64,000 nt of DNA from Humulus lupulus (GCF_963169125.1 NC_084800.1:150408397-150472396), one strand, 5' to 3'; positions 36,870-47,552 are shown, counted from the first letter of the stretch. Translations and numbers: made by a program. The notes: generated by a model not told the origin, from the sequence alone.

Positions 36870-37541
36870 ATGGGACCCAAGAAGAACGCTCCCAAGAAGA
36901 CCACAGGCAGCTCGTCCTCCCAACAGTCCAAAGGAAAGGAGGTGATGACAGACTCCCCAATCCCCGCCTTCGGGCCAGCTGTGGAGTGGGAGCTCGAGGT
37001 GGCGCCCGATGCTTTCTTCGAGGCTGAGAGGATCGTCTTGAAGATCACTGACCAGGGGAAAGTGAATAAAATATTCCTTTCCCACAACATCAAACTAGGG
37101 AGGGGCGCCCTGATCGCCCGACCTCCCGCAGAAGGTGAGCGGAGCTGCGCGCCGCTCGACAAGGAGTTCGCAGCCTGGAGTGACGAGCACTTCAAGGCTG
37201 GGGCTTTCCTCCCGCTGGACCAATACTTCACCGACTTCCTCAACTACATGAGGTTGGCTCCTTTCCAGCTCCCCCCCAACTCCTATCGTTTGTTGGCGGG
37301 GTTAAGATATCTGTTCTTGAAACAGGAGTGGGAGGTCCCCACTCCGGCAGATATCCTATATTTTTTCTGCCTCAAGGCCAGCCCGAAGCAGTGGGGGCGA
37401 GGCAACGGGTTCTATTACTTGACCCGATTTCCAAATATGGCTACGGTCATCGAGCTGCCCAGCCACCCCAACGACTTCAAAGACCAGTTCTTTATGTCCA
37501 AGGGGTTTTGCAACTGTGAACTGCACTACTCAACCATCCTC
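36870..37541 (+). CDS. Antisense TAT gene, first coding exon: Transposase_28-like domain
   Basis: The frame starts MGPKKNAPKKTTGSSS, a basic and Ser-rich N-terminus, and holds a domain of about 150 residues with YFTDFLNYMRLAPFQL, LAGLRYLFLKQEWEVP, FFCLKASPKQWGRG and PSHPNDFKDQFFMSKGF. I recognise this as the putative gypsy-type transposon domain (Pfam Transposase_28), known from TAT-like elements; its function is not established. The exon is intact for 224 codons and ends before GTAAGTACC at 37542. It lies antisense to pol, behind its own TATA box and apparent leader intron. Without splicing the frame ends at 37562. Confidence 0.8.
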
Positions 37542-37623
37542 GTAAGTACCTTTTACCCTTAGCTCGTAAGTTAAGTATCGACTAGCTCTCTTTTATTAGT
37601 TTCTGACTTGGAACAATTCTGCA

Positions 37624-38426
37624 GCCATTTTGGCGAGGACAGATAAGTCTGTGATCCTCGAGTGTCAGTACGAGACATTGGCGGGCTTGCCCCCCAGTGA
37701 AAAGGACTATCGCCAGCTCGTGACAGACGAGACAATGCTGGCATGCAAGCTGATCTCTCCAGGCTAGACTTTGGCCCTTAGGAGGCCCCGGGGGCTTCCC
37801 CCAGCTCGCAAGATGAGGCCCATCCCCGAGGAGGAGGTCGTGGGGGAAGGAGAGGATGAGGATGAGGACGAGGAGGACGAGCTGCCCCTCGTGAGGAGGG
37901 GGAGGAAGCGGGCGCTGGAGGTCGCCCAAAGAACGGGCGAGGAGAGGATCCAGTCCTGAGCACCCGCAGGTCCCTCTGGACAAGGTAATTCTTACATGTT
38001 CAGGGGCTTAGATAGGGCCACCGCCGATCCTCGGCTAGCTAGGTTTAATCCCAATCAGCCCGTCCAACACCATCGAAACAACCCCGACCTCAACATAACC
38101 CTACTCCAATGTGTCGACTGGCTCGTGCTGGATTACGAGAGTAGCCATCCTAGGGGTACTGTAGTCGTAGACAACACTTTAGCCTTTAGGTCGACCTTAT
38201 TTGAGGAGTATGGGACCAATCTTCAGTCGTGACCCTCGCTCCGGGAGGGTATCGTAGCTCCGGGTCTTAGGCAGTACGTAGAAGAGTCTAGTCCGGAGCC
38301 AGTTTCGGACCCAGAACCCGTACCAGCCCACGAAGTCATTGTCTTAGATTCCCCCGCAGAAGCTCCGGGGCCGATGGTCGTGACCATAGATTCCTCTTCT
38401 AGCTCGGGGGGTAGAATTCCTTTCAA
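37624..38426 (+). pseudogene. Antisense TAT gene, middle exons with acidic tract
   Basis: After the acceptor-like TTCTGCAG (37617-37624) the reading ILARTDKSVILECQYETLAG to ACKLISPG is recognisable, one frame away from what the first exon's donor would give, and ends in a stop at about 37766. Next comes an acidic stretch, VGEGEDEDEDEEDELPLV, with basic RRGRKRA. Then, after GGTAATTC...TTCAG near 37985-38006, follows RFNPNQPVQHHRNN to VVDNTLAFRS, and an acidic Ser/Pro-rich segment to about 38426. Stops at 37936 and 38230 break it. It looks like several exons of one decayed gene. Confidence 0.6.
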
Positions 38427-38520
38427 TATATATACTTGAGTTTCGCTTTTTCCCCTTTATTTTTGTTCTTTCATACATGCTTACTTGTATATTAATGTTG
38501 TCTTTGTTTTGCCAGAGGAA

Positions 38521-39635
38521 ATGTCTCAGCCCGGGAGCAGAGACCTGCGAGCTATGTTTGTCGGAGGGAACTCCACTGTTGGGGCCTTTGGGCCCAAAAT
38601 GAAGAAGCTCCAGGTGGCGAAGAAAGCCGCTGGGACCCCGACCAAGTTCCCTGCAAAGGGGAAAGACCAGCCCCCAGCTTCCCAGGCCAAGGTACCCCCC
38701 AGTTGCCCTCAGCTGCCCAGTGGAGAAGATGCCCCCGCCCCCTCCACGAGCTCAGGCCTTTGTTCAAGATACGGGGGCGGAGCCAGGGATTTTGGCCACC
38801 GCACCCCCCGAGGTGCGCATTCCGATGGATCCTTAGGCCCTGGAGAAAATTCCTGACGTCTTTCGGGGGACGGTGTATGAGACGGCGACCTACACCGTTG
38901 ACCACTACTACGGCGCCACCGAAAGGGACCTGCGGGCGATCGAAACAAGGAGCTCGGAGAGCGTGATGGAGTCTTCACTGGGAATGGCTCTAACGGTAAG
39001 TTGGCTTTACATTTAGTACCCTTTTGGTTATCATGCATCGCACATTCTTTTCTTTTTTTTCTTTTCTAAGGCAGTTGCCTCTTTGCTTTGTAGGGTGCCT
39101 TGGCTCTTCACCGGAGCATATCTAGGTCCAAGGCTCGCCTCGAGGACATGAGGGGCGAGCATCAGGCAGTTTTGGCCACCCAGCAGACTACTTTGGCCAC
39201 CCTGAAGACTGCCCAAAGGCAGGAACAGGAGGCCAAGGATGCCTTGGCGGCCGCGCGGGCCGAGCTGGATGCGTCCCGCCCCAAGCTGGAAGAGGCCGAG
39301 GCTAACAAGGCCGCCCTAGCCTCTGCGACGGCCGAACTTGAGGAGGCCAAGACTGCTCAGGCCGCGCTAGACTCTGCAAAAAACGAGGCCAAGGCCGCCC
39401 TTGAAAAAGAGAAGGTGGGCTCCAGCTCCGCCATGGAGGACATGTTATACCACTGCTGAGTTTTCAACCCTGATGGCGATTTTTCCTTTCTGGGAGCAGA
39501 CATCTGGGAGCCCTTCCTAGAGGGGTTTAAAGCTCGTCTTCAGCAGGAGGCGCCCTTTGAGACTGTGGAGGCTTCCACAGTGGCCGAGTAGGAGGGCGAG
39601 ACGGCGACCTCAACGGAGCAGCCCGGTGGAGCCTA
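38521..39635 (+). pseudogene. Antisense TAT gene, 3' exons with coiled coil
   Basis: After an intron-like gap ending TTTTGCCAG at about 38516, MSQPGSRDLRAMFVGGNS opens a Pro/Lys-rich segment. A frame change near 38750 leads to EVRIPMDP, DVFRGTVYETATYTVDHYYG and SSLGMALT. A second intron-like gap (GTAAGTTGG at 38997 to GCTTTGTAG at 39093) leads to a 110-residue Ala/Glu/Lys-rich coiled coil (about 39100-39440: SRSKARLEDMRGEHQAVLA to ALEKEK). A stop at about 39457, then DIWEPFLEGFKARLQQEAP, and termination near 39635. Coiled coils of this kind are common at the end of Transposase_28 proteins. Confidence 0.65.
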
Positions 39636-39790
39636 GGGCCTTTCTTTTTCGAACCCATATGTTATTATCATTTTTTTTTGTAACTTTTGTATGAGGTTTC
39701 TCCACCTCGAGACAATTGGTTTTATCAATTTTAACTTTTAATTAGTTTATTTCCTTTTGCCTCCACGCATTTTGGTTATTACTTTGAAAT

Positions 39791-40259
39791 ACTTAGTTCG
39801 TGTTAATTCTTGACTAATATTTTGTGCTTTTTAAGAAAAACACTGATTAATCAATGTGAATTAACTTCTAAGTTTTTAGGACCTGGTTATATCCAGGACG
39901 TTAATTTGAAAACTTAGTTAATGTTAATTCTTGACTAATATCTTGTGCTTTTTAAGAAAAACACCGATCAATCAATTTGAATTAACTTCTAAGTTTTTAG
40001 GACCTGGTTATATCCAGGACGTTAATTTGAAAACTTAGTTCGTGTTAATTCTTGACTAATATCTTGTGCTTTTTAAGAAAAACACCGATCAATCAATTTG
40101 AATTAACTTCTAAGTTTTGAATCGACCTGGTTATATCCAGGGTGGAGCTTAGTTCGCGTTAATCCTTAATCAATATCTCGTGTTTTTTAAGAAAAACAAC
40201 GATCAATCGATTTGAATCAACTTCTAAGCCTTTAAGGTGACCTGGTTATATCCAGGCAC
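39791..40259. repeat. 121-bp tandem array in the TAT 3' untranslated region
   Basis: Four units start at 39791, 39912, 40033 and 40147, each opening with ACTTAGTTCGTGTTAATTCT or a near copy and closing with GACCTGGTTATATCCAGG. Units 2 and 3 are nearly identical; unit 4 is 114 bp and more diverged. The array lies between the 3' ends of the converging antisense gene and pol. TAT-lineage elements are known to carry hypervariable tandem repeats in this region, and some satellite DNAs arose from them. Confidence 0.93.
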
Positions 40260-40465
40260 CATATGCCCCCCAAGTCTAGGAAAGGGTCTTTCGTGGTTAC
40301 TTGAGATTATACCCACAAATATACACAATAATAAACAAAGATTTAATTCTCATTGCTTAAAAAAGAAAATGGCTTTTAAGCCTTACAAGGGTGCTACTGA
40401 TAATATTTCTTCAAATGAATAGCGTTCCAGGTTCGTGGGACTGCTTCTCCATTGAGCCGCGCTAA

Positions 40466-41650
40466 TTAGTAAGTTCCTTCCTTAATGACCTCGGTGATTC
40501 GATATGGCCCTTCCCAGTTTGGTCCCAATACTCCATCTTTGGGATCCTTACCGGCCAAGAAGACCCTCCTGAGGACCAGGTCGCCAATGCTAAAGGCGCA
40601 TTTTTTGACCTTTGAGTTGAAATAACGAGTGATTTTTTGCTGGTAATGCGCGAGCTGAAGCTGCAAATCTTCTCATCTTTCATCAATCAGGTCGAGGGAG
40701 GAGCCAAGTAGTTCGTGGTTGCAGTCCTGGTCATATGCCTGGACTCGATGCGACGATACCTTAATCTCGACAGGGAGGACTGCCTCACTCCCAAAAGTCA
40801 GAGAGAAAGGAGTATGACCCGTAGGAGTCCAATGCGAGGTCCGGTATGCCCACAGAACCTGGGGGAGCTGTTCTGGCCATACCCCCTTGGCTCCGTCTAG
40901 TATTTTCTTAAGGCCCGCCTTTAGCATCTTATTGACAGCTTTGACCTCGCCGTTCACCTGAGGATAGGCCACGGAGGAGAAACTTTTCACGATTTCGTAC
41001 CTTTCACAAAATTCAGTGAAGAGGTCACTATCAAACTGAGTCCCATTGTCGGATACGCTTTTCTTCGGTAGCCCGAACCGGCAGATAATGCTCTTGACCA
41101 CGAAGTCGAGGAATATCTTGGAAGTTATTGTTGGTAAAGGTTCAGCCTCAGCCCACTTCGTGAAGTAGCCGATAGCCACCACGGCGTAGCGGACCCCGCC
41201 CTTCCTAGTAGGGAGGGCGCCAACCAAGTCGATTCCTTATACCGCAAATGGCCATGGGGACGAGATCATCCTCAGCTCGACTGGGGGAGCATGGGCAACT
41301 GTGGCAAATCGCTGGCACTTGTCACATTTTTTGACGTATGAGATCGAGTCCTTCGACAGAGTGGGCCAGTAATACCCTTGTCTTAAGACTTTTAGGGCCA
41401 GGCTTTGCCCCCCAGTGTGATCCCCGCAAAAACTTTCGTGCACTTCCTGCAGAATGGCTTTTGCTTCGCCTGGCAGAACACATCGTAGGAGGGGTAGGGA
41501 ATGCCCACGTCGGTATAGCACCCCATCTACCATTGTATACCTTGGAGCCTGGTACAGTACCCGCCGTGCGTCATTACGTCCTTCGGGTAACTTTCCTTTG
41601 GTGAGGTACACGAGGATGGGAGTCATCCAGGTCGGTCTGGCGTCAATCAT
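40466..41650 (-). pseudogene. TAT: integrase
   Basis: On the minus strand the zinc region reads VLQEVHESFCGDHTGG-like sequence, then LRQGYYWPTL and CDKCQRFA (about 41270-41390). The core has YFTKWAEAEPLP, SDNGTQFDS and the glutamate of NGEVKAVNKML, so D, D and E positions appear present. C-terminal motifs are VLWAYRTSHWTPTGHTPFSL and FGSEAVLPVE, then in another frame FSIGDLVLRRVFL and LGPNWEGPYRI to the end at about 40466. Lesions are a stop at 41237-41239 and a frameshift near 40670. No chromodomain follows. Confidence 0.87.
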
Positions 41651-41734
41651 CTTGACCTCCGCCCCGACCTCTTCTATACTTGGTTTTTCCAGGAACTTCA
41701 CCGGTACTAACCCCAGCATCTCCATCTCCCAGAA

Positions 41735-42192
41735 GGCAGCGAGCTTGGCGAGGGCATCTGCGTTGTCGTTCTGCTCCCGAGGTATCTGCTCGATTGAGCC
41801 CCGCCCAAACGCGGACAGTTCGACTTTTACCTTAGCCAAGTAAGCAGCCATCTTGGCTCCTCGTGCTTGATATTCACCTAGCACCTGGTTTACCACAAGC
41901 TGGGAGTCGCTGAAGCACTGGACGGAGCTCGCCTTCAGCTCCTGGGCTACCCTCAGCCCGACCAGCAAAGCTTCGTATTCGGCCTCGTTGTTGGAGGCCT
42001 TGAATCTGAATCTCAGCGCCGAGTGGAATCTATGTCCCTCTGGGGATATCAAAATGATCCCAGCCCCTGAGCCGTTCTCATTGGATGAGCCGTCCACGAA
42101 GATCTTCCAAGACATCTGGGCCGAGGTGACCTGGGGTGAGTCTTCCACAGGATCCTCCCTGAATCCTGTGCACTCTGCTACAAAATCGGCCA
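41735..42192 (-). pseudogene. TAT: second (archaeal-type) RNase H
   Basis: The minus-strand reading WKIFVDGSSNENGSGAGI, NNEAEYEALLVGLRVA, CFSDSQLVVNQVLGEYQAR and QNDNADALAKLAAF has the D-E-D-D residues of a functional RNase H (FVDGS, NNEAEYEAL, SDSQL, ADALA). It is the archaeal-like type, distinct from the Ty3-type domain upstream. Among plant Ty3/gypsy elements this extra RNase H marks the TAT lineage. The domain is uninterrupted; a stop at about 42197 precedes ALADFVAEC, which joins it to the first RNase H. Confidence 0.9.
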
Positions 42193-42196
42193 GGGC

Positions 42197-42850
42197 CTAA
42201 CTTTTTATAGCAGTTCGTGGGGTGTACAAAATCTCGAACTGACTGAGTTCGATAGCCCACTTTAACAGACGTCCCGATGCTTCAGGTTTTTGCAAAACCT
42301 GCGTTAAAGGCTGATCGGTCATGACGTGTATTGAGTGGGATTGGAAATACGACCTGAGCATTCGGGAGGCCGTGATAAGACAGAACGCCAATTTCTCCAT
42401 CAACGGATACCGGGATTCAGCCCCGAGAAGTCTCTTGCTGATGTAATAGACCGGTTTCTGAACCCGGTCTTCTTCTTGGACCAATACGGCACTAGTTTCA
42501 TCCTCTGTGACAGCTAGGTAGAGAAAAAGGGGCTCTCCCGCCTTTGTTTTGGAAAATACGGGCGGCTTGGCTAGATGTGCCTTCAGGTCGAGGAAAGCAC
42601 CTTCGCACTCCTCTGTCCATTCGAATTTCTTATTTCCTCGGAGTAGGTTGTAGAATGGCAGGCACTTGTCGGTGGATTTTGAAATAAACCGATTTAGGGC
42701 TGCCACCCTTCCTGTCAGGCCTTGGACGTCTTTACACGACCTGTGTGAGGGAAGCTCGAGCAATGACCTGATCTTATCGGGGTTCACCTCGATTCCTCTA
42801 GTGTTGACAATGAAACCCAGGAATTTTCCAGACGCGGCCCCGAAAGTGCA
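42197..42850 (-). pseudogene. TAT: RT connection and Ty3-type RNase H
   Basis: On the minus strand it reads KFLGFIV, GIEVNPDKIRSLLELP, VQGLTGRVAALNRFISKS, WTEECEGAFLDLKAHL, PLFLYLAVTEDETSAVLV, YYISKRLLGAESRYPLMEKLAF and RSYFQSHSIHVMTDQPL, ending at a stop at 42197. The first RNase H active-site Asp of other families (YSDAS) appears as YLAVT, as is usual where the second RNase H has taken over. One stop at about 42851 separates it from the RT. Confidence 0.87.
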
Positions 42851-43576
42851 CTACTGAGGGTTAAGCCTCATGTCGTATTCTCTAAGTATCTTGAAGCATT
42901 CTTCCAGGTCGGAAACATGGTTACTGGCAGTCTTTGACTTGACCAGCATGTAATCAATGTAAACTTCCATGTTCTTCCCGATCTGGTTGGAGAACATTCT
43001 ATTCACTAATCTCTGGTATGTAGCGCCGGCGTTCTTCAGCCCGAATGGCATGACCTTGTAACAATAGACGTTAGTCGGGGTCATGAAGCTGGTGTGTTCC
43101 TGGTCCACTGGATTCATGGCGATCTGATTATAGCTTGAGTACGCGTCCATAAAGGACATGAGCTCGTGCCCTACCGTGGCATCCACCAACTGATCAATCC
43201 TTGGCAAGGAAAAACAATCTTTGGGGCAGGCTTTATTCAGGTCGGAGAAGTCGATGTAGGTCTGCCATTTCCCGTTGGGCTTCGGGACCAGCACGGGGTT
43301 GGCAACCCAAACCGGAAACTTGGCTTCACAGATAAGGCCGCATTTCTTGAGCCGAGCTACTTCTTCTAAGGCCTCAGCCCGAGTTGTTCCTAGGCGCCTC
43401 TGCTTCTGGGATTTTGCAGGAATGCTCTTATCCAAATGAAGGGTGTGCATGATGACATTTGGACTGATTCCCACCATGTCCTCGTGTGACCATGCAAACA
43501 CATCCAGGTTATCCTGCAGAAACTTGATCAGCTCTGCTTTCCTCTTGCTACAGAGGTTTTTCGCGAGCTTGACCAT
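42851..43576 (-). pseudogene. TAT: reverse transcriptase
   Basis: Minus-strand frame of 241 codons: DVFAWSHEDMVGI, KKCGLICEAKFPVWVANPVL, WQTYIDFSDLNKACPKD, MSFMDAYSSYNQI, MPFGLKNAGATYQRLVNRMF. The catalytic box reads YIDYML where the family has YIDDML, so the second aspartate of the pair is replaced and the enzyme must be inactive. The segment is otherwise open. Confidence 0.92.
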
Positions 43577-44434
43577 CCGTGAAGGATTTTATGAATCGAT
43601 GTTTACTTCCTCGAGCTCTTCAATAGCTTGGAGCTCAAAATTATCCTCGCCTATTCAGGGGTCGATATCCTCACTTAGGATGATACTTTCCCCCTCGGTG
43701 CTCTGAGGTTTTTCAATCTCAAGATTAGTTAAAGGTTCCTGAGATTCCTCTCCTCCACCTTGGATGGCCATCGTTAGCTGCCCAGGTTTCGATTTTCCCT
43801 TCATGGAAATGTTGTAGCATTCCCTGGCAGCCAACTGATCGCCATAGACCGTGCATATCCCCGTGGAAGAAGGGAATTTCAACGCGAGATGGCGAACAGA
43901 GGTGATGGCTTCAAAATCTATAAGTGTGGGTCGGCCTAAAATATCATTATATGCAGCGGGGCAGTCGATGACCACGAACTCGAGGAGTTTTGAGACTGTC
44001 TGAGGTCCCTATCCTAAGGTGATCACCAGCTCGATCGTCCCTATAGCCGCTGATCCTTCTCCTGAAAAACCATACAGCATCATGGAGGTCGCCTTCAGCT
44101 CGGCGACAGTCAAACCCATCTTCTCCAGTGTGGACTGGAATAGAAGGTTTATCGAACTCCCATTATCGATCAGCACTCTCCTAACCCTCCAATTAGCGAG
44201 CAACACTGCTACAACCAGGGGGTCGTTATGAGGGAACTGAACATGGCCAGCATCTTCTTCCGTAAAAATGACTGGTTGCCTCTCCAATCGATGTTGCTTT
44301 GGCAGATGCTGCTCTGGGACGAACTCCACTCCATTGTGCGCCTTGAGTTCGTTTACGTACCTCTTTTGGGCACCCCTGCTGATACCGGCCAAATGCGGAC
44401 CTCCCGAGATTATGGATATATCTCCTTCTATCAC
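43577..44434 (-). pseudogene. TAT: aspartic protease and linker to RT
   Basis: 44009-44434 on the minus strand has SGGPHLAGISRGAQKRYVNE, VVAVLLANWRVRRV and the active site LIDNGSSINLLF, the usual D-N-G-S-S form in TAT elements, then MGLTVAELKATSMMLYGFSG. A stop near 44009 precedes 43655-43975, which has VIDCPAAYNDILGRPTL and CTVYGDQLAARECYN. The linker to RT is broken by stops at about 43590-43655. Confidence 0.85.
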
Positions 44435-46745
44435 TGGAGGAGGGACATCTTGATCGACCCGAGACCCGGGCTAACTGGCCGGGACTTTCGGAGCAAGCCG
44501 GCTTATTGGGACCCTATTCCGTGCGTACTAAGCCAAGGGACCAACTCTGATGAGAGTTTTGATCTCATCTTTCAAATTCCTACAATCATTAGTATTGTGG
44601 CCAACGTCGTTGTGGAAACGGAAAAACTTGGAGGTGTCTCAATTCCCTTTCTGGTGTTTTAACGGCTCCGGCTTCTTCCAGGGGAGGCGAGCAGAGTTCG
44701 CTAGGAAGATGTTCTCCCTAGAGTGGGTGAGCTCTGTATAAGTCGCGTAGACTGGCCTAAATTTGTCTACGGACTTATTCTTCTTTGGACCATGCTGGTT
44801 GCCCTCGCCGCTCCCCTTTCTTTTGCCTCCACCGAACTGGTTATTCTGTGTAACGTTCTGGGCCGCTGTCACGACCTTCGTTCCCACTCCAGCAGGCTAA
44901 TGAGGGACCTGGCTGGTTCCTGCAGCTGAGGCTTGTGCTTCCTCCAAGTTGATCCATCCTTGGGCCCTATTCAGAAATTTGTTTACTAAACTGACTCCCT
45001 TCTATCCATCCTTGGGCCCTATCCATCCTTTGTATTTCATTCAAGAGTCCCCCTCCGACGAGGATTCCAGTTCTCAGAACCATGATCTTGGAGCTATCAT
45101 CTGTGTCTCTGGCCCGAGCAGCGACGTTCACGAACCTGCTCAAGTAAGCCTTCAAAGGCTCGTCGGGTTGTTGCCTCACGTTAGCCAGGGAGTCAGTCTT
45201 GACGCGGGCAGCCTAGGAGGCTCGGGATGCCCTTTTGAAGTCAGCAAAGAAAGTTTTCCAGGAGCTGATTGATTGTTTCTTGCTTTGCTTGAACCACTGT
45301 CTGGCTGGTCCAGTCAGTGTGGAGGGAAATATCAGACACCTCAGCTCAGGGCTGATGTTGTGGGCCATCATCAGGGTATTGAACATCCCCAGAAGATCTG
45401 ACGGATCTTCGTCTCCGTTGAATTTGGACAGGTGCGGCATAAGGAAACTGGGTGGGTATGCCGTTTCTGCTATGCTAGGGGCGAAGAGCTCAAGCTCGTC
45501 CCCCGAATCATATTCATCTTTCTCTTTCTCCGACAGGAGCTTCCTCATTAGCTCCTCCATCTGAGCCAGGCGCTCCAGGGTTTTGTCCTGATTTCCTTGG
45601 TTACTCCGGGGCTGTTCAACAGCTCCGGATCCATTGTATACGTTTGGTGGGTTATTGCCCCTCCTATCTTGAGATAGGTTATTTGGCGCATTCCCGCCGT
45701 TACGTACCTCGGACAGGTCTCCCCCTGAGCGAGCATGGCTACCACTTCCTACCAGGTCCCCCCTATGAGAGTTAAGGCGATCTCGTAGGTCGCCCCTTGG
45801 GGTGGCTTGAGGACTTTGCGCCGAGCTTAAGCGTTGACGCAGGTCTCCGCCAGAAAGGTCACTCCGGCAACTGCCGGTCTAGTAGCTCCCGTTAGAGAAG
45901 CTCAGAGTTCGCCTCTGGGGGTGAGGATCCGGGCTCCCTCTGGGCGCCCTGCTACTACGAGAAGGTCCTGCGGATGGCGGGTTTTTCCTGCTGCTTCCAT
46001 AAGCTGGAATATCTCGGATTGGATGAGGAGGAGATGGATATCTTATTGGTGACGGAGGATGCCTGACCGGGGATGCAATCCTGGTTCCGTCAGGGTGGAT
46101 CAAGTTAGGTGGGGGCCTTTCGGCCGTGCCAACCTGCGGGCCCCACGTCTGGCGATCTGGACGAGGCGCAGGATGGCTGGCAGGGACAAACTGGTGCTGT
46201 GAGCCCTCCCCGGACCTCCTTCTAGAATTCCCTCGAGCCCTCCTGGGCGCGCTCTAGGCTGGTAGTGAGCTGGGAGTTGAAGTTCGGACCGAGCGGCTAT
46301 ACTGTTGTCCGGCTCTGGGTATTTCTTCGAAGTTTGCCTCTTGATGGTGCGATGAGGGAATAGAGTTGGACGTCGAAGGTCTGTCTGAGCAGCTAGGCCT
46401 AGACCGATTACCCCGGCGAGACTTACGAGTCTCGCCTTGCCTCTTTTCGACGTTATCGTCGGTTGTAAGAGGGGGTAACCGGACCAACACCTCCTTAATC
46501 TGCTGACTAACTTTCGCCAGTTGGCTCCTCAGCTGAGCGTTCTCCATCTCTACCGCCGTGTAAAAATCTGGGTTCGGATTAGGTGGCCGGGGTGCCGAAC
46601 TTCCAGTGTCATCCTGGCCTATCGGTTGCCTGCTCGGCCGTTGCTGGACTTCAGGATTTTGCTCACCGGAGATGGCGGCATGATGAGCCTCCTGTCCATC
46701 ATGTGGTTCCGGCTCGTTACCGTGTCTTGATCCAGTGGTCACCAT
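44435..46745 (-). pseudogene. TAT: gag
   Basis: The minus-strand start is ATG at 46745 (MVTTGSRHGNEPEPHDG). A long hydrophilic, Pro/Arg/Ser-rich N-terminal part runs to about 45750 with stops at 46254 and 45879. The retrotransposon gag core follows: MPHLSKFNGDEDPSDLLGMF, FPSTLTGPARQWFK, SWKTFFADFKRAS and, in another frame, EPLKAYLSRFVNVAARA. Near the C-terminus FHNDVGHNTNDC corresponds to the compact CxxH...H...C motif of TAT gags, with the first Cys replaced by Phe. Several stops and frame changes make it non-functional. Confidence 0.85.
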
Positions 46746-47262
46746 AGTTGGATGTTTGCGATAGCACCAATCTAACTAGCTCTCAAAGAAAGCACCAAAC
46801 TGTTGACGCGGTTCTTCGCCAATAGGTAATTAAGAAAATAAGAGGAAGAGGTTAGTGCTTAATAATGAACCGGAATAGATAAATGATATTTTAGTGGACT
46901 GATGACACAACTACGTTTTAAGGTGGTTCAAAGGTTAAAATCCTTCTACTCCACCAGCCAATATTATTGCTATATTTCTGATATTCTTTACAGGATATTT
47001 CGTTACATAATCGAATCCAACCCTTTGTAATTTCCAGGGTCTCCATATTTATAGGAGAGGGCACCTGGGAGTTGGTAAGGGGGGTCATCCCATGACCTTC
47101 TTACCTGTCATGTCACTCTGTGACATTCATGATTAATTCCTAAAACCTGACAAATGAAGTGTGGTCTAATCAACAGGTAAGGGGGATAATGGGCCGCACG
47201 GCCCAACCCAGTCGTGGGTGCCTGAATACGCACGTTCATGCTGCGTGTCCGATAATTCAAGG

Positions 47263-47291
47263 ATATATCAGACACGTGATGTCTGATATAT
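47263..47291. repeat. Perfect 12-bp inverted repeat with CACGTG in the TAT LTR
   Basis: ATATATCAGACA (47263-47274) pairs with TGTCTGATATAT (47280-47291) around the loop CGTGA, and the centre contains CACGTG. Just outside lie a second imperfect pair of GCACGTTCATGCTGCGTG and GCACGCTTACATTGCGTG, on either side. This is either a regulatory palindrome or a hairpin near the RNA 5' end. Confidence 0.85.
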
Positions 47292-47316
47292 GCACGCTTA
47301 CATTGCGTGGTTGACT

Positions 47317-47324
47317 TTATAAAA
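47317..47324 (-). promoter_or_regulatory. Candidate TATA box of the TAT LTR
   Basis: TTTATAAA within GACTTTATAAAAGGTC reads as a TATA box on either strand. In the element's own (minus) direction it would place the start about 30 bases on, near 47285, at the edge of the inverted repeat. Confidence 0.5.
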
Positions 47325-47552
47325 GGTCATAGCTTCCACATCCAGCTCGTATCCTGAGCTGGATGCCTTCTCGATCTGCGGGCTTCATGGTCCTGACTCG
47401 GCCCTTGAGTAATCTTGGCGAACCCCTGGCTACCTCGAGCTAAAGAGGTAGGACCTGACGACGGCAGCTTCGGTCATGGGGTATCCACGTGGCTAATATA
47501 ATTAGGCCATATCTCAACTCGCTAATAGCCCGTTGGAAAATCAGAGTGTACA

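Larger units (their letters stand above)
35776..47552 (-). mobile_element. TAT-lineage Ty3/gypsy element with antisense gene
   Basis: On the minus strand: 5' LTR 46801-47552, gag 44435-46745, protease, RT, RNase H, second (archaeal-type) RNase H and integrase down to 40466. Then come a 121-bp tandem array and, on the opposite strand, a gene at 36870-39635. The 3' LTR remnant is 35776-35851. The dual RNase H and the antisense downstream gene are hallmarks of the TAT lineage (Retand/Tat-like). No target duplication can be tested, because the left LTR is cut to 76 bp. It lacks any chromodomain. Confidence 0.9.
46801..47552 (-). mobile_element. TAT: 5' LTR
   Basis: The LTR is 752 bp, from TGTTGACGCGGTTC at 46801 to GAGTGTACA at 47552; on the minus strand it starts TGTAC and ends CAACA. 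To its left in plus coordinates is CTCTCAAAGAAAGCACCAAAC, the complement of the presumed primer site, which I cannot assign to a tRNA. G-box CCACGTGG lies at 47485-47492. It contains no gene. Confidence 0.87.

Noticed and set aside
37542..37624. A clean intron joining the first and second exons of the antisense TAT gene
   Set aside because: Donor and acceptor look good, but the join puts the second exon one frame out; either an indel has occurred or splicing differs, so I kept the exons as separate entries.
39791..40259. CRISPR-like array
   Set aside because: The units are full-length tandem repeats without unique spacers, in a plant retrotransposon.
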